Positions 26,141-34,453 of a stretch of 64,000 nt of DNA are shown piece after piece. The stretch is from Microbacterium terricola (GTDB lineage: Bacteria > Actinomycetota > Actinomycetes > Actinomycetales > Microbacteriaceae), in NCBI RefSeq assembly GCF_027943945.1, contig NZ_AP027141.1, forward strand, positions 2,356,001 through 2,420,000. Reading direction: 5' to 3'. The stretch's first letter is position 1. Every line of letters begins with the position of its first letter. The position numbers and the translations under genes were made by a program. The notes beneath the pieces are model-generated. The model saw only the letters and a list, made by a program, of their open reading frames with translations. It was not told the origin of the DNA and searched no databases.

Positions 26141-27088
26141 TTAGAAGACGAGCACGGGGCGTCCCCGCACTCCGCCCTGTTCGATGACGCGATGCGCTTC
26201 GGTGACCTGCTCGAGCGGGTAGGTCCCGGCGACGCGGAGCGTGAGGGCGCCGGCCTGGGCCAGGTCGCGGAGCTGGGTCAGAGCGGCGGTGTCTCTCATG
26301 CGGTCGTAGATGAAGACGGGGAACCAGCGCACGCCTCGGTCGGGGTTGCCGGTGAATCCCTTCACGGTCGCGATGGCGCCGTCGTCGCGCACCGCGGCTG
26401 CGATCGCCTCGCCGACCGATCCTGCGTCGATGACACCGTCGACACCGTCGGGTCGCAGCTCGCGGACGGCCGCAGGAAACGTGTCTCCGCGAGCGAGGAC
26501 GTGATCGGCGCCGAGGCTTGCGACGAGGTCGCGGTCCTTGTCCGCCGTGTCCGCGATGACCGTCATGCCGGTGGTCTTGGCGAGCTGGATGGCGTAGCCG
26601 CCGATTCCGCCGGCCGCGCCCGTCACCGCCACCGTCGCGCCCGCCGGCAGAGACAGTGCGTCCACGGCCATCATGGCCGTCAGAGCGGCCATCAGCAGGG
26701 TCGACGCCGCGGTCAGGTCGACTCCCTTTGGGGCGAGGACCACCGATTCGGCCGGGACGAGGACGTACTGTGCCTGCCCACCCTGGTCCAGCTTCGGCTC
26801 CGTCACTGCGATCACCTCGGCGCCGAGGGTCAGCTCCGCGCGCACTCCGTCACCGACCTCGTCGATGGTGCCGCCGATCTCCCACCCGACCACGTACACG
26901 TCGGACGGCGGGTTCGTCTCCGGGCTGAACTTCGCGGAGATCCCCGAGCGGATGTTGACGTCCGCAGGGTGCACGGGCGCCGCGGCTACCTTGACCCGCA
27001 CCTGCCCGGGGCCCACGTGGGGTTCGGGCAGCTCCAACACCCGCATGACCTCACGGCCGCCGAACTCGGTGAAACCTACCGCCCTCAT
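26141..27088 (-). CDS. NADPH:quinone oxidoreductase (zinc-free MDR family)
   Basis: 315 residues. [20 protein letters not shown] begins a typical quinone reductase; the GroES-like domain follows. Residues about 150-180 hold the NADPH motif [20 protein letters not shown]. The C terminus ([12 protein letters not shown]) is standard. No Cys/His zinc ligands are visible at the usual positions, in keeping with the quinone reductase branch. It is divergent from a TetR regulator with an inverted repeat in between, so it is probably TetR-controlled and induced by a reactive compound. Confidence 0.92.
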   Translation of the reverse strand: MRAVGFTEFGGREVMRVLELPEPHVGPGQVRVKVAAAPVHPADVNIRSGISAKFSPETNPPSDVYVVGWEIGGTIDEVGDGVRAELTLGAEVIAVTEPKLDQGGQAQYVLVPAESVVLAPKGVDLTAASTLLMAALTAMMAVDALSLPAGATVAVTGAAGGIGGYAIQLAKTTGMTVIADTADKDRDLVASLGADHVLARGDTFPAAVRELRPDGVDGVIDAGSVGEAIAAAVRDDGAIATVKGFTGNPDRGVRWFPVFIYDRMRDTAALTQLRDLAQAGALTLRVAGTYPLEQVTEAHRVIEQGGVRGRPVLVF

Positions 27089-27132
27089 TACCTACCTCTT
27101 CCGCACTCGCTTCCCACGAACCCGATACACGT

Positions 27133-27181
27133 TTGTCTTGGGTCTTGGGCCACGGTAGCACTATCGGTACACTCAAGACAA
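27133..27181. promoter_or_regulatory. candidate TetR operator (inverted repeat)
   Basis: TTGTCTTGGGT (27133-27143) and ACTCAAGACAA (27171-27181) form near-perfect inverted arms of 11 bases with one mismatch, 27 bases apart, in the divergent space between the quinone reductase and TetR genes. A further CTTGGG copy lies at 27145. The layout suits a regulator binding both half-sites and controlling both genes. Confidence 0.55.
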
Positions 27182-27207
27182 GACGGTCCTAGTTCACGAG
27201 GAGAGCC

Positions 27208-27843
27208 ATGCCCCAGTCCAGTGCACAGCTACGCCGCCCCGCGGGTGTCTCCGGGCCACCTCGCGACCCCGCTCGAGACGCCCTGATCCTGCGCGCAGCG
27301 ACGGAGCTACTCGCCGAGGGCGGCTATACGGCCCTCACGATGGACAAGGCGGCCGCACGAGCGGGGGTGGGCAAGGCGACCGTCTATCGACGCTGGCCCT
27401 CCCGCGCGGAACTCGCCGCCGAGGCCCTCGATCACGCCGGACTCACCGACGACGTCATCCCCGTCACCGATGGGAGCGGCAGTGGAATCGAGCGGGTCCG
27501 CGAAGAACTCACCGCCACTCTTGTCAGCGCTCTTGGCGACGAGGACGCTTCCCGGGTCGATCTCGTCTCGGCCCTGCTCGACACCGCTCGCCAAGAGCCG
27601 GAGCTTTGCAGCCTGATCCGCAAGCGGTACGTCGACTCCCTGCACCGCGCCGTCGCCGGTGTGCTCGAGCACGCACTACAACGCGGCGACCTGCGACCGC
27701 GCAGCAGCGAAAACAGCCACCAGATCGCAGTCTCCGCCGCCATCGCCCTTCTCGTCCACTGGGGAATCGTTCACGACCAACCGGTCAACCGCGACGACGT
27801 TGCCCAGATCGTCAACAGCGTCCTGATACCCCTGCTCTCGTGA
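27208..27843 (+). CDS. TetR-family regulator
   Basis: 211 residues, ATG with GAGGAGAGCC upstream. The HTH is clear at residues 25-70: LILRAATELLAEGGYTALTM, then KAAARAGVGKATVYRRWPSR. The ligand domain follows and shows the TetR_C pattern (SLIRKRYVDSLHRAVAGVLE). It is divergent from the quinone oxidoreductase/NmrA pair, and is expected to repress it until an inducer binds. Confidence 0.93.
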   Translation: MPQSSAQLRRPAGVSGPPRDPARDALILRAATELLAEGGYTALTMDKAAARAGVGKATVYRRWPSRAELAAEALDHAGLTDDVIPVTDGSGSGIERVREELTATLVSALGDEDASRVDLVSALLDTARQEPELCSLIRKRYVDSLHRAVAGVLEHALQRGDLRPRSSENSHQIAVSAAIALLVHWGIVHDQPVNRDDVAQIVNSVLIPLLS

Positions 27844-28206
27844 CCGACCTCAATCGGTCCAGCGTCCGCGCCCGCTGATCAGCCAGTCAGGGAGGCCCGT
27901 ACAGGGATCCACCTGCACGGCGGGGTGCCGCTACCGCGCGATGCCCGGATACGGGCGATGCCCGTTTACGGATCCATTCGGATGTGGTGGGTGGCATCAA
28001 TGGAGTCTCGGGCGGTAATCGAGTTCCTGAGTCTGGGCGTCCAGCGTCCGGCTCTCGAGCACCTCGAGGTCGAAGTCACCCGCGCCACGATGGGCATGTC
28101 CCGCGGACCTTCGTCACCGTAGGCGTTGCTTGGCAGGATGTACAGCCCGTTCGGAGATCGGGTGGGCCTGGCAAGGTGGGAGGACGCGAAGACTTGGGAG
28201 ACGACG
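27844..28206. other. 363-base intergenic stretch; no convincing gene
   Basis: Contains the 17-base motif TGCCCGTTTACGGATCC (27959-27975), repeated with one change at 34411-34427, and the leader of the aldo-keto reductase gene. Frames crossing it on either strand have poor codon use and no ribosome-binding sites. A short imperfect stem (ACCTCAATCGGT) follows the TetR stop. Confidence 0.5.
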
Positions 28207-29097
28207 ATGAAACAGCGCACTCTGGCCGGTCGGCCAGTTTCAGCGATCGGGCTGGGCGCCATGCCGCTCTCGATGAACAACGACAAGCAGTACCCCTCGC
28301 ACGAGGAGGCCATTGCCACGGTGCACGCCGCGCTCGATGCCGGTGTAACTCTCATCGACACGGCGGACTGCTACGCGCCGGCATGGGACGAGACCGGCGT
28401 GAACGAACGGATCGTCGCCGAGGCGATCCGCACCTGGAGCGGCGACGGTTCGAGCATCTTCGTCGCGACGAAAGGTGGCATCACGCGCAGCGAAGGAGAG
28501 GTGTGGGGCCGCGACGGCTCCGCGACGTACCTTCGCCAGGCGGTAGTGCGATCGCTGGAGAACCTCGGGGTGGACACGATCGACCTGTACCAGTACCACC
28601 GGCCCGACCGGTGGCTGGTCTACGGCGACGTGATGGCGACGCTCGCGAGTCTGCAGCAGGAGGGGCTCATCCGCGCCGTCGGCATCTCCAACGCGAGCGT
28701 CGAAGAGATCGCCATCGCCCGGCAGGTGCTCGGCGACGGAAACCTCGCGAGCGTGCAGAACGAGTTCTCGCCCAAGCATCCCGGAAGCATCGACGAACTG
28801 CGGTACTGCGGGGAGCACGCCATCGCGTTCCTCCCCTGGAGTCCGCTCGGCGGCACTGGCGGCGGCGCCCGCGAAGTCGGCAGCCGATTCTCGGCATTCC
28901 GCGAGGCCGGCGAGCACCACGGGGTCAGCCCTCAGCAGGTCGTGCTCGCCTGGGAGCTGGCGCTTGACCCCCACGTCATCCCGATTCCGGGTGCGCGCCG
29001 CGCCACGTCGATCACCGACTCCGCTCAGGCTGCGGACCTCGAGCTCAGTGCCGACGAAGTCGCTCGCCTATCACGCTCGGTCGGCATCGCCGACTGA
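28207..29097 (+). CDS. aldo/keto reductase
   Basis: 296 residues from ATG 28207 (MKQRTLAGRPVSAIGLGAMP), with GGGAG upstream; an in-frame ATG at 28138 would add an atypical leader. Catalytic features are the Asp-Tyr of TLIDTADCYAPAWDE (about 55-60), Lys in FVATKGGIT (about 90) and His in YQYHRPD (about 123). The cofactor-binding C terminus is VIPIPGARRATSITDSAQA. It reduces aldehydes or ketones with NADPH; the substrate is unknown. Confidence 0.92.
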   Translation: MKQRTLAGRPVSAIGLGAMPLSMNNDKQYPSHEEAIATVHAALDAGVTLIDTADCYAPAWDETGVNERIVAEAIRTWSGDGSSIFVATKGGITRSEGEVWGRDGSATYLRQAVVRSLENLGVDTIDLYQYHRPDRWLVYGDVMATLASLQQEGLIRAVGISNASVEEIAIARQVLGDGNLASVQNEFSPKHPGSIDELRYCGEHAIAFLPWSPLGGTGGGAREVGSRFSAFREAGEHHGVSPQQVVLAWELALDPHVIPIPGARRATSITDSAQAADLELSADEVARLSRSVGIAD

Positions 29098-29345
29098 GCC
29101 AATCCCGATGACATCGAACTAAGCGTCCTGTCATGGCCGTGTCCCGGCCGCTTGGAGTCGTGCCTCACGACCGACTCCAGGCGACCAACGATCGCAGAAG
29201 CCCCTGTCTCGTCGCCATCGCCCGCTGAGGGATGCTGCTCGCGCGTGACGGGCGTTCCTGGAGGTCGCGTTGCTGGTTGCGTCGGGTGCCGCATCCATGG
29301 TGGGCGCCCGGTGCGCGTCCCGGCGTGGCCTGGTGACTGTCCAGG

Positions 29346-30014
29346 TCAGGGTCCGCCCATCCAGTGGTCGATGCGGTGCGTGTCGGGTGCGAATCCGTGA
29401 CCGATTCCCCAGATGACGGCTTGAGTGCGGCTCGAGACACCGACCTTGCGATACGCCGACCGAATATAGGACTTCACCGTGTTGGGGCTGAGGTAGGTGA
29501 GCCGTGCCACTTCCGAGTTGCTCTTCCCCTGAGTGATTAGCGCAAGGATTTCGGACTCACGATCCGTGATCCCTTCGAGTCGGCCGGGCCAGTCCGACCC
29601 AGGCGCGCTCGCGACGCGGGGAGTGTGATCGCTGACGACCACCTCGCCTGCGTGGACCGCTTCGATCGCCGCGACGAGTTCAGCTGCGGTCAATGTCTTG
29701 GACAGGTAGCCGTCGACCCCGAGGCTGCGCGCCGCGTCGATCAACTCGGGCTGGAAATTCCAGGTATAGACGACGACGCGACGTGCTCGAGGGTTCTTCA
29801 CGAGCGCGGCTATCTCGATGTGATCGGATTCCGGTTGCGCGAAGGAGTCGTAGAGGACGACGTCGACCGCGTCATGCGTCTCGGTGTTCGCGTTGATCTC
29901 GGCGACCACGACACGGTCGCGATAGTCGTCGAACATGTGCGCCAGACCCCGGAGAACGACGTCGTAGTCGTCGACCAGCGCCACGGTGACGGGTCGGCAG
30001 GGCGGGGAGGCCAT
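29346..30014 (-). CDS. NarL/FixJ-type response regulator (LuxR HTH)
   Basis: 222 residues. Receiver: VTVALVDDYDVVLRGLAHMF, acceptor region VDVVLYDSFAQPE (Asp about 55), Thr/Lys elements VVVYTWN and GYLSKTLTAAEL. HTH: ITDRESEILALITQGKSNSE, then YLSPNTVKSYIRSAYRKVGV. There is no kinase next to it (orphan). It lies opposite a GlsB-type membrane gene, and 16-bp repeats that look like its binding sites sit 11 bases upstream of its start. Confidence 0.9.
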   Translation of the reverse strand: MASPPCRPVTVALVDDYDVVLRGLAHMFDDYRDRVVVAEINANTETHDAVDVVLYDSFAQPESDHIEIAALVKNPRARRVVVYTWNFQPELIDAARSLGVDGYLSKTLTAAELVAAIEAVHAGEVVVSDHTPRVASAPGSDWPGRLEGITDRESEILALITQGKSNSEVARLTYLSPNTVKSYIRSAYRKVGVSSRTQAVIWGIGHGFAPDTHRIDHWMGGP

Positions 30015-30024
30015 TCCTCAGCTT

Positions 30025-30064
30025 TACACCCGCAGGGGTGTACCAGTACACCCGCAGGGGTGGT
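30025..30064. promoter_or_regulatory. duplicated palindromic operator between LuxR regulator and GlsB gene
   Basis: TACACCCGCAGGGGTGTA (30025-30042) is a perfect 7-bp palindrome around GCAG. The same 16 bases recur at 30047-30062, 22 bases downstream (two helical turns). The second copy has an imperfect right arm. They sit between divergent genes, as expected for an autoregulated response-regulator site. Confidence 0.65.
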
Positions 30065-30153
30065 TCAGTCGACGTAGTGCCCGCTCCCCGCGCCGCACCA
30101 CGCGGGCATCGGCTCGAATGCCGCCCGGCGTTCACGAACGAAGGGAAGCAATC

Positions 30154-30444
30154 ATGCTGTGGACCATCCTCGGCCTCATCATCATCGGCCTCATCGCTGG
30201 CCTGATCGCACGGGCTGTGATCCCCGGGAAGCAGAGCATGGGCATCCTGCTCACGATTGTTCTGGGACTCGTCGGATCCTTCGTCGGAGGATTCCTCGGA
30301 TTCCTGATCTTCGGAAGCGACCCCAACGGCGGCTTCTTCCAGGCCTCCGGAATCATCGGCTCAATCTTCGGGGCCATCATCGTGCTGGGCATCTACGTCC
30401 TCATCGCGCGTCGCAACGGCACCCCGACTCGTCGACGTTCCTGA
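30154..30444 (+). CDS. GlsB/YeaQ/YmgE-family membrane protein
   Basis: 96 residues (MLWTILGLIIIGLIAGLIAR), with AAGGGAAG upstream. Three membrane segments: about 3-22, 32-55 (ILLTIVLGLVGSFVGGFLGF) and 65-88 (IIGSIFGAIIVLGIYVLIAR). Gly-rich segments and the short length are family hallmarks. It is linked to general and acid stress in other bacteria, mechanism unclear. The operator between it and the LuxR regulator suggests control by that regulator. Confidence 0.92.
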   Translation: MLWTILGLIIIGLIAGLIARAVIPGKQSMGILLTIVLGLVGSFVGGFLGFLIFGSDPNGGFFQASGIIGSIFGAIIVLGIYVLIARRNGTPTRRRS

Positions 30445-30517
30445 CAACATCCCCACCGGCCGCGCGGCTGGATACCTCACCCACGGGTACGGGGCTCACG
30501 AACCGAAGGGCACGCGC

Positions 30518-30871
30518 ATGGGAACCATCTACTACGGCGGTTCCGCGACACCGATCAACATCGAGGACCGGGCGCTCGCACATCTCAAAGTGGTGATCGC
30601 CACCAAGCTGCGACGCAACGAGAGCTTCACCATCTCGTGGATTCACGCGGATGACGCGCCCCGCGGCCGAACCACCGTGTGGCTGCACCCGTCCATCCCG
30701 CTCAGGTTCGTCTTCGACGACCCCGAGCCCGAACCCATCAGCAGGGCATGGATCGAAGACCTCGCCAACTCGGCGCACTCGAGCGGCGGGATCATGCTCA
30801 CCACGGAGCACATCGACCCCCCACCCTCGTCCGCCGACGGCGCACCACAGTTGGTCGAGGTCGCCAGCTGA
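30518..30871 (+). CDS. DUF7882-like small protein
   Basis: 117 residues. The start MGTIYYGGSATPINIEDRAL, then AHLKVVIATKLRRNESFTIS and RTTVWLHPSIPLRFVFDD, matches a short protein family I know from Microbacteriaceae, sometimes mislabelled as ATP-dependent DNA ligase. No ligase motif is present. It follows the GlsB gene by 73 bases on the same strand and may share stress control. Confidence 0.85.
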   Translation: MGTIYYGGSATPINIEDRALAHLKVVIATKLRRNESFTISWIHADDAPRGRTTVWLHPSIPLRFVFDDPEPEPISRAWIEDLANSAHSSGGIMLTTEHIDPPPSSADGAPQLVEVAS

Positions 30872-31146
30872 TCGGGGGACGGCGATCCCCGCCGAACACA
30901 ACCTGCGCGGCCGTCGACGCGCATGCGCGAGGCCCCAGCCTCAAGAAGACTGAAGGCTCATCGTTCAGCCGGCCGACCGAGCATCGGCGGGAGTAGCCGC
31001 CGCTCGTTCGCCGCCCGCATGGGGATCCGATGGGAGTGATCGAGCCAAGCCCGGGGAGCACTGATGCGCTGTGTCGCGGAGCGCCTCTTCAGCACGGTCG
31101 CGCTGAAGCGCGTCCTGGTCGCGGGTGTGCTGCCCGTCGGCACGCC

Positions 31147-31572
31147 TCATGACTCGAGCGCGCTCGCGCACGCCGCCAGCGCTCGGCCCAGAGCGACACG
31201 CTCGGCCGCGGACAGTCCGGCGATCATGCGCTCCTCGACGTCGTCCACGGTCTGCTGGACGTGGGTGAGGAGATCGTCGCCGGCGGCGGTCAGCACCGTC
31301 GGCAGGGCGCGTCCGCTGTCGGGGTGCTCGGGCCGTGCGACCAGATCACGCTCGGACAGCTGCTGGAGCATCGCATTCATCGACTGCCGGGTGACGAAGG
31401 TGCTGCGCGCGAGGCCCGCCGCCGAGATGCCGGGCTCGCTTCGGAGGCGGAACAGGCACGAGTACTGCGAGACGGTGAGTCCGTAGGGGCGGAGCGCCTC
31501 CTCCATGCGCAGACGGAGGAGCGACTGCGCCTGCTTGAGTGCGTATCCGATCGAGGGCAGCTCGTCCTGCAT
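31147..31572 (-). CDS. MarR-family regulator
   Basis: 141 residues. The winged helix is evident: LRPYGLTVSQYSCLFRLRSE, then PGISAAGLARSTFVTRQSMN and LSERDLVARPEHPDSGRALP. Divergent from a VOC gene, with a perfect palindrome between them (31596-31613). The regulator and VOC gene probably form a small resistance or catabolic module in which a small ligand relieves repression. Confidence 0.93.
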   Translation of the reverse strand: MQDELPSIGYALKQAQSLLRLRMEEALRPYGLTVSQYSCLFRLRSEPGISAAGLARSTFVTRQSMNAMLQQLSERDLVARPEHPDSGRALPTVLTAAGDDLLTHVQQTVDDVEERMIAGLSAAERVALGRALAACASALES

Positions 31573-31595
31573 GTCAGTATCCTTACATACAATAG

Positions 31596-31613
31596 ATGTC
31601 AGGACCCTGACAT
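31596..31613. promoter_or_regulatory. candidate MarR operator
   Basis: ATGTCAGGACCCTGACAT is a perfect palindrome (7-bp arms, 4-bp centre), 12 bases upstream of the VOC start. A further half-site ATGTCAG occurs at 31571. TACAAT (31588-31593) could be the VOC -10 element, so the palindrome would lie near +1. Confidence 0.65.
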
Positions 31614-31625
31614 TGAGAAGAGATC

Positions 31626-31997
31626 ATGAGCATTTCCGGACCGGACTTCATCGCCCTGCAGGTGCGCAACCTCGAGCGCGCAGCATCCTTCTACGAGGAT
31701 GTCGTCGGCTTGTCGCGTGCACCGTTCTCGCCCCCGCACGCGGTGGTCTTCGATACGCGGCCCGCCTTCGCCGTCCGCGAGGCCGCGCCCGGCGTCGACC
31801 TCGAAGCCGGTCCACTGGGCCTGGGGGTCGCGCTCTGGATGCACGACCCGGAGTCCGCGACCCGACACGACGCGCTGGCAGCAGCGGGGGCGAAAATCCT
31901 CCAGGCGCCGTTCGACGGCCCGTTCGGCACGACCTTCGTGTTCCAGGACCTCGACGGATACGCCATCACCCTGCACGACCGGACCACTCCCGCCTGA
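31626..31997 (+). CDS. VOC (glyoxalase-like) protein
   Basis: 123 residues (MSISGPDFIALQVRNLERAA, then SFYEDVVGLSRAPFSPPHAV). Domain core visible: FYEDVVGL, GLGVALWMHDPES and FVFQDLDGYAITLHD. The C-terminal Asp/Gly/His motif is typical of the bleomycin-resistance/dioxygenase superfamily. Substrate unknown. Its 3' end overlaps the convergent P-loop gene by 32 bases. Confidence 0.9.
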   Translation: MSISGPDFIALQVRNLERAASFYEDVVGLSRAPFSPPHAVVFDTRPAFAVREAAPGVDLEAGPLGLGVALWMHDPESATRHDALAAAGAKILQAPFDGPFGTTFVFQDLDGYAITLHDRTTPA

Positions 31998-32595
31998 GAG
32001 CCCCGACCTCGGGAGTCCCCGGATGAGGATCCCGATCCTCAGGAGTGGGGGGCGCAGGGATCGTGAGTGTCTCGAGGACTGCGAGCCTCTGGTTCCGATC
32101 GCCGCCAATCTCGACGACGTTCGCTTTGGCGCCGACGACCTCGTCGTCGGCGACGAGATCCAGCAGCACGTCGTTCATCACTTCGCGCAGCGGAAGGTCC
32201 TCGTCGACGGGAGCGAAGATCTCAGCGCCCTCGACGAGGGGCAAGACCACGAGGAGGTCAACGTATCGCATCGCTTCTCGGCTCATCTCGATCGATCGTT
32301 CGATGAGCTCTCGCGAAGAGGTTGCTCTGTTGAGTTCATCCAGTGCCAGCAGGTATGCGAGGAAGTCGATCGGGCCCCGTTCGGAGACGAGGTGTCCCGC
32401 GGTCTGGTCCGGATGGAGTCGGGCCGCCGCGAGACGCAGTTGAGTGGCGAACAACGCCGCGTTCGGGCTGTCCCAGGATTCGTCGACCAGTTCGAACGGA
32501 TCCGGGAGCACGACGAATTCCGGATGGCGAACGGCGAAGTCAGAGACGAGCGTGCTCTTCCCGCTCGCATGTGTCCCCGAAACGACGATCCGCAT
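31966..32595 (-). CDS. P-loop NTPase/kinase-like protein
   Basis: 209 residues starting MRIVVSGTHASGKSTLVSDF, a clear Walker A (GTHASGKST). Later segments are HLVSERGPIDFLAYLLALDE and LVVLPLVEGAEIFAPVDED, with a Walker B-like acidic strand. The layout resembles the AAA_28/NadR-type kinase-like group, small phosphotransferases of mostly unknown substrate. The C-terminal 25 residues are Pro-rich and overlap the VOC gene and an 18-bp palindrome, so the stop may have been extended by mutation. Confidence 0.85.
   Translation of the reverse strand: MRIVVSGTHASGKSTLVSDFAVRHPEFVVLPDPFELVDESWDSPNAALFATQLRLAAARLHPDQTAGHLVSERGPIDFLAYLLALDELNRATSSRELIERSIEMSREAMRYVDLLVVLPLVEGAEIFAPVDEDLPLREVMNDVLLDLVADDEVVGAKANVVEIGGDRNQRLAVLETLTIPAPPTPEDRDPHPGTPEVGALRREWSGRAG
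32024..32041. terminator. possible terminator hairpin for the VOC transcript
   Basis: TGAGGATC and GATCCTCA form perfect 8-bp arms around CC, 27 bases downstream of the VOC stop. There is no U-tract. It lies inside the coding end of the opposite P-loop gene. Confidence 0.35.
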
Positions 32596-32775
32596 GTCGC
32601 GACTCTAAGCCGAGGACACGTCTGAGCCGAGGACGCGCGCTGCGTGCGGTGACCCAATGCCCGCCCGGGGACCTCTGCCGAGCCCGCCCGCATGCGGATC
32701 GCGCGACCTTGTCCTTGGACTGTGACGTCAACCTTCGAGTAGTGCGTTCCGATGGGACGGGCCGCTCGGGTGGGG

Positions 32776-33027
32776 TTAGTCGGGGTTGTTGTCGGTGTGC
32801 TCGGCGATGTCTGTCAGTTCGAGGACTCGCGCTTCGAGCGCGCGCAGGAGTGGTTCTCGTCGGGTGGTCTTGAGCAGCTCACTGATATAGGACTGCGCGA
32901 GACCTGTCGCGACGAGGCCGGCGTAGCCGCTGTCCTCGATTTCGACGACGAGGTCGCTGACGGCGTCTACGTCGTCGGCGACCATTGCGCGAAGGAGTCG
33001 TGCCGCGAGGCGTTCCGGTCCGGCCAT
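32776..33027 (-). CDS. 83-residue helical protein, function unknown
   Basis: ATG 33027 has an excellent AGGAGG site 7 bases upstream, so it is preferred over longer in-frame starts. The protein (MAGPERLAARLLRAMVADDV, then DAVSDLVVEIEDSGYAGLVA) is all-helical and acidic, with no recognisable motif. It stands alone between the P-loop gene and a hairpin that ends the hsp20 unit. Confidence 0.6.
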   Translation of the reverse strand: MAGPERLAARLLRAMVADDVDAVSDLVVEIEDSGYAGLVATGLAQSYISELLKTTRREPLLRALEARVLELTDIAEHTDNNPD

Positions 33028-33138
33028 GTCAGATCCTCCTGCCGTAACTCTGAGGTCGGTCGCCGTGAGATGCGATGAGCGATCAAGGTTGAATACGACC
33101 GTTGCCCGCGCGATGGCCCCGGTGTCGAGCGCCGCGCA

Positions 33139-33177
33139 GTGAGGGGTCTCTCCCGTCGAGAGAACGAGACCCCTCAC
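33139..33177. terminator. strong hairpin in the hsp20 downstream region (33028-33340 holds no gene)
   Basis: GTGAGGGGTCTC (33139-33150) and GAGACCCCTCAC (33166-33177) form a perfect 12-bp stem around a 15-base loop. It lies about 165 bases past the hsp20 stop on the minus strand and is likely to end that transcript, though no U-tract follows. The rest of this 313-base gap shows no credible gene. Confidence 0.6.
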
Positions 33178-33340
33178 GCGGGGTCCTCGCTGCGGAGGCG
33201 GCCATGATCGCGGCGAGTTCGCCTGCGATCCACACGAGTCGTCGATACGTCCCGGGTGCTCCGCTCTTCATCCGTGCGAGTACCGACGTCGCGGCGCTGG
33301 CGCGATCGGCTCCTCGGCGTGAGGCCGCTCGCGGGCACGG

Positions 33341-33778
33341 TCACGCGTCGATGCTGCGGTTCTCCTGCTGGACGATAGTGTCACCGCTGGTGATGCCGAT
33401 CTTGCGGGGCTTGGCGCGCTCGGCGATCGGGATGCGCAGGCGCAGCACCCCGGCGGTGTAATCGGCGTCGACGTGCTCGGTGTCGAGGGCGTCGCCCAGC
33501 ACGAGCTGTCGGCTGAAGACACCCCAGGTGCGTTCGGCAGCGACGGAGTTCGCAGCATCCGGCATCCGGCTCAGTCGTTCGGCTCGGATGGTGAGGACGT
33601 TGCGTTCCACGTCGATGTCGAGCTTGTCCGGCTCGATGCCGGGCAGATCGAGTTCGACGACGAACTGGTCGCCCTCGCGCCACGCATCCAGCGGCATGCT
33701 CGACGGGCGGCTGACGGTTCCGAACACCTGCTGTGTGAGGCGGTCGAGGTCGCGGAACGGGTCGTGTTGCAGCAGCAT
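33341..33778 (-). CDS. Hsp20/alpha-crystallin small heat-shock protein
   Basis: 145 residues. ATG 33778 ([20 protein letters not shown]) has AGGAGGAG upstream and is preferred over an in-frame ATG at 33814. The alpha-crystallin domain (about 35-125) shows [20 protein letters not shown] and the A-G-V-L motif [20 protein letters not shown]. It is an ATP-independent holdase. The divergent HspR-like MerR gene and the sequence between them indicate heat-shock control. Confidence 0.95.
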   Translation of the reverse strand: MLLQHDPFRDLDRLTQQVFGTVSRPSSMPLDAWREGDQFVVELDLPGIEPDKLDIDVERNVLTIRAERLSRMPDAANSVAAERTWGVFSRQLVLGDALDTEHVDADYTAGVLRLRIPIAERAKPRKIGITSGDTIVQQENRSIDA

Positions 33779-33829
33779 TTCGGATCTCCTCCTGTTCACA
33801 TCGATCGGATGCATCCGCTATCTATATCG

Positions 33830-33879
33830 AATGCAGTAGATTTTGTATCTCAACTTGGAAAGCAATGCAAGTAGCATTT
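33830..33879. promoter_or_regulatory. candidate HspR-type operator with direct and inverted repeats
   Basis: AATGCAGTAGATTTT (33830-33844) and AATGCAAGTAGCATTT (33864-33879) are near-identical direct repeats 34 bases apart. ACTTG (33853-33857) and CAAGT (33868-33872) form an inverted pair separated by 10 bases, resembling half-sites of HAIR elements (CTTGAGT/ACTCAAG). The whole lies between hsp20 and the MerR gene in an unusually A/T-rich stretch. Confidence 0.5.
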
Positions 33880-33901
33880 CCCGTAAATCTCGGAGGTGGT
33901 G

Positions 33902-34207
33902 ATGGAGTCAGGTCTCGAGACAGGCCGGACGCGGGGGGTTTACAGCATCGCGATCGCCGCGGAGCTGGTCGGCGTCGGCATCCAGACGTTACGGCTGTAC
34001 GAATCCCGCGGACTGTTGGACCCCGCCCGCAGCGCGGGTGGGACGCGCCGGTACAGTGATGCCGACATCGACGTGCTCCGGCGCGTCGTCGCCCTCCTCG
34101 CGGAAGGCGTCAACCTCGCCGGAGCACGCCGGATCATTCAGCTCGAAGACGACAACCACGCCCTGCGCGCCACCCTCCGACTCACCCGCGGCATCGAGCA
34201 CCAGTGA
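33902..34207 (+). CDS. MerR-family HspR-like repressor
   Basis: 101 residues, ATG with GGAGG 5 bases upstream (33892-33896). The HTH matches HspR: VYSIAIAAELVGVGIQTLRL, then YESRGLLDPARSAGGTRRYS, followed by LLAEGVNLAGARRIIQLEDD. HspR represses heat-shock genes and usually needs DnaK as a corepressor. Here it faces hsp20 directly rather than dnaK. The C terminus ends soon after the coiled coil, as in HspR. Confidence 0.85.
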   Translation: MESGLETGRTRGVYSIAIAAELVGVGIQTLRLYESRGLLDPARSAGGTRRYSDADIDVLRRVVALLAEGVNLAGARRIIQLEDDNHALRATLRLTRGIEHQ

Positions 34208-34353
34208 CAGCACAGAAGGTATCCCCCGACGGGGAGGGCCCAATTTCCGGCGTGGCGAAGTTCGCAGATGCCGCGGATCTTGGGAGCAAGACCCACGCCT
34301 TTGAGGAGCTCGTGCGGGCGTGGATCTGCGCGAAGGACAGCCCGGCACAGTAA
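34204..34353 (+). CDS. possible 49-residue protein coupled to the MerR gene
   Basis: A GTG start overlaps the MerR stop (GTGA) and an open frame of 49 residues follows (VTAQKVSPDGEGPISGVAKF, then a helix FEELVRAWICAKDSPAQ). The tight coupling argues for a gene; slightly low third-position G/C and no known family argue against. Confidence 0.35.
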   Translation: MTAQKVSPDGEGPISGVAKFADAADLGSKTHAFEELVRAWICAKDSPAQ

Positions 34354-34453
34354 GGATCGCGTCAGCCGGTCGACATCCCAGATGCGCGACCCTGTCCCCT
34401 CAGCGGGCAGTGCCCGTATACGGATCCGACTGCGCTGTCGTTGCCTAGGTGGG

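Noticed and set aside
27966..28361. Minus-strand frame opposite the aldo-keto reductase leader
   Set aside because: Met/Ser/Arg-rich, no ribosome-binding site, overlaps the real gene start.
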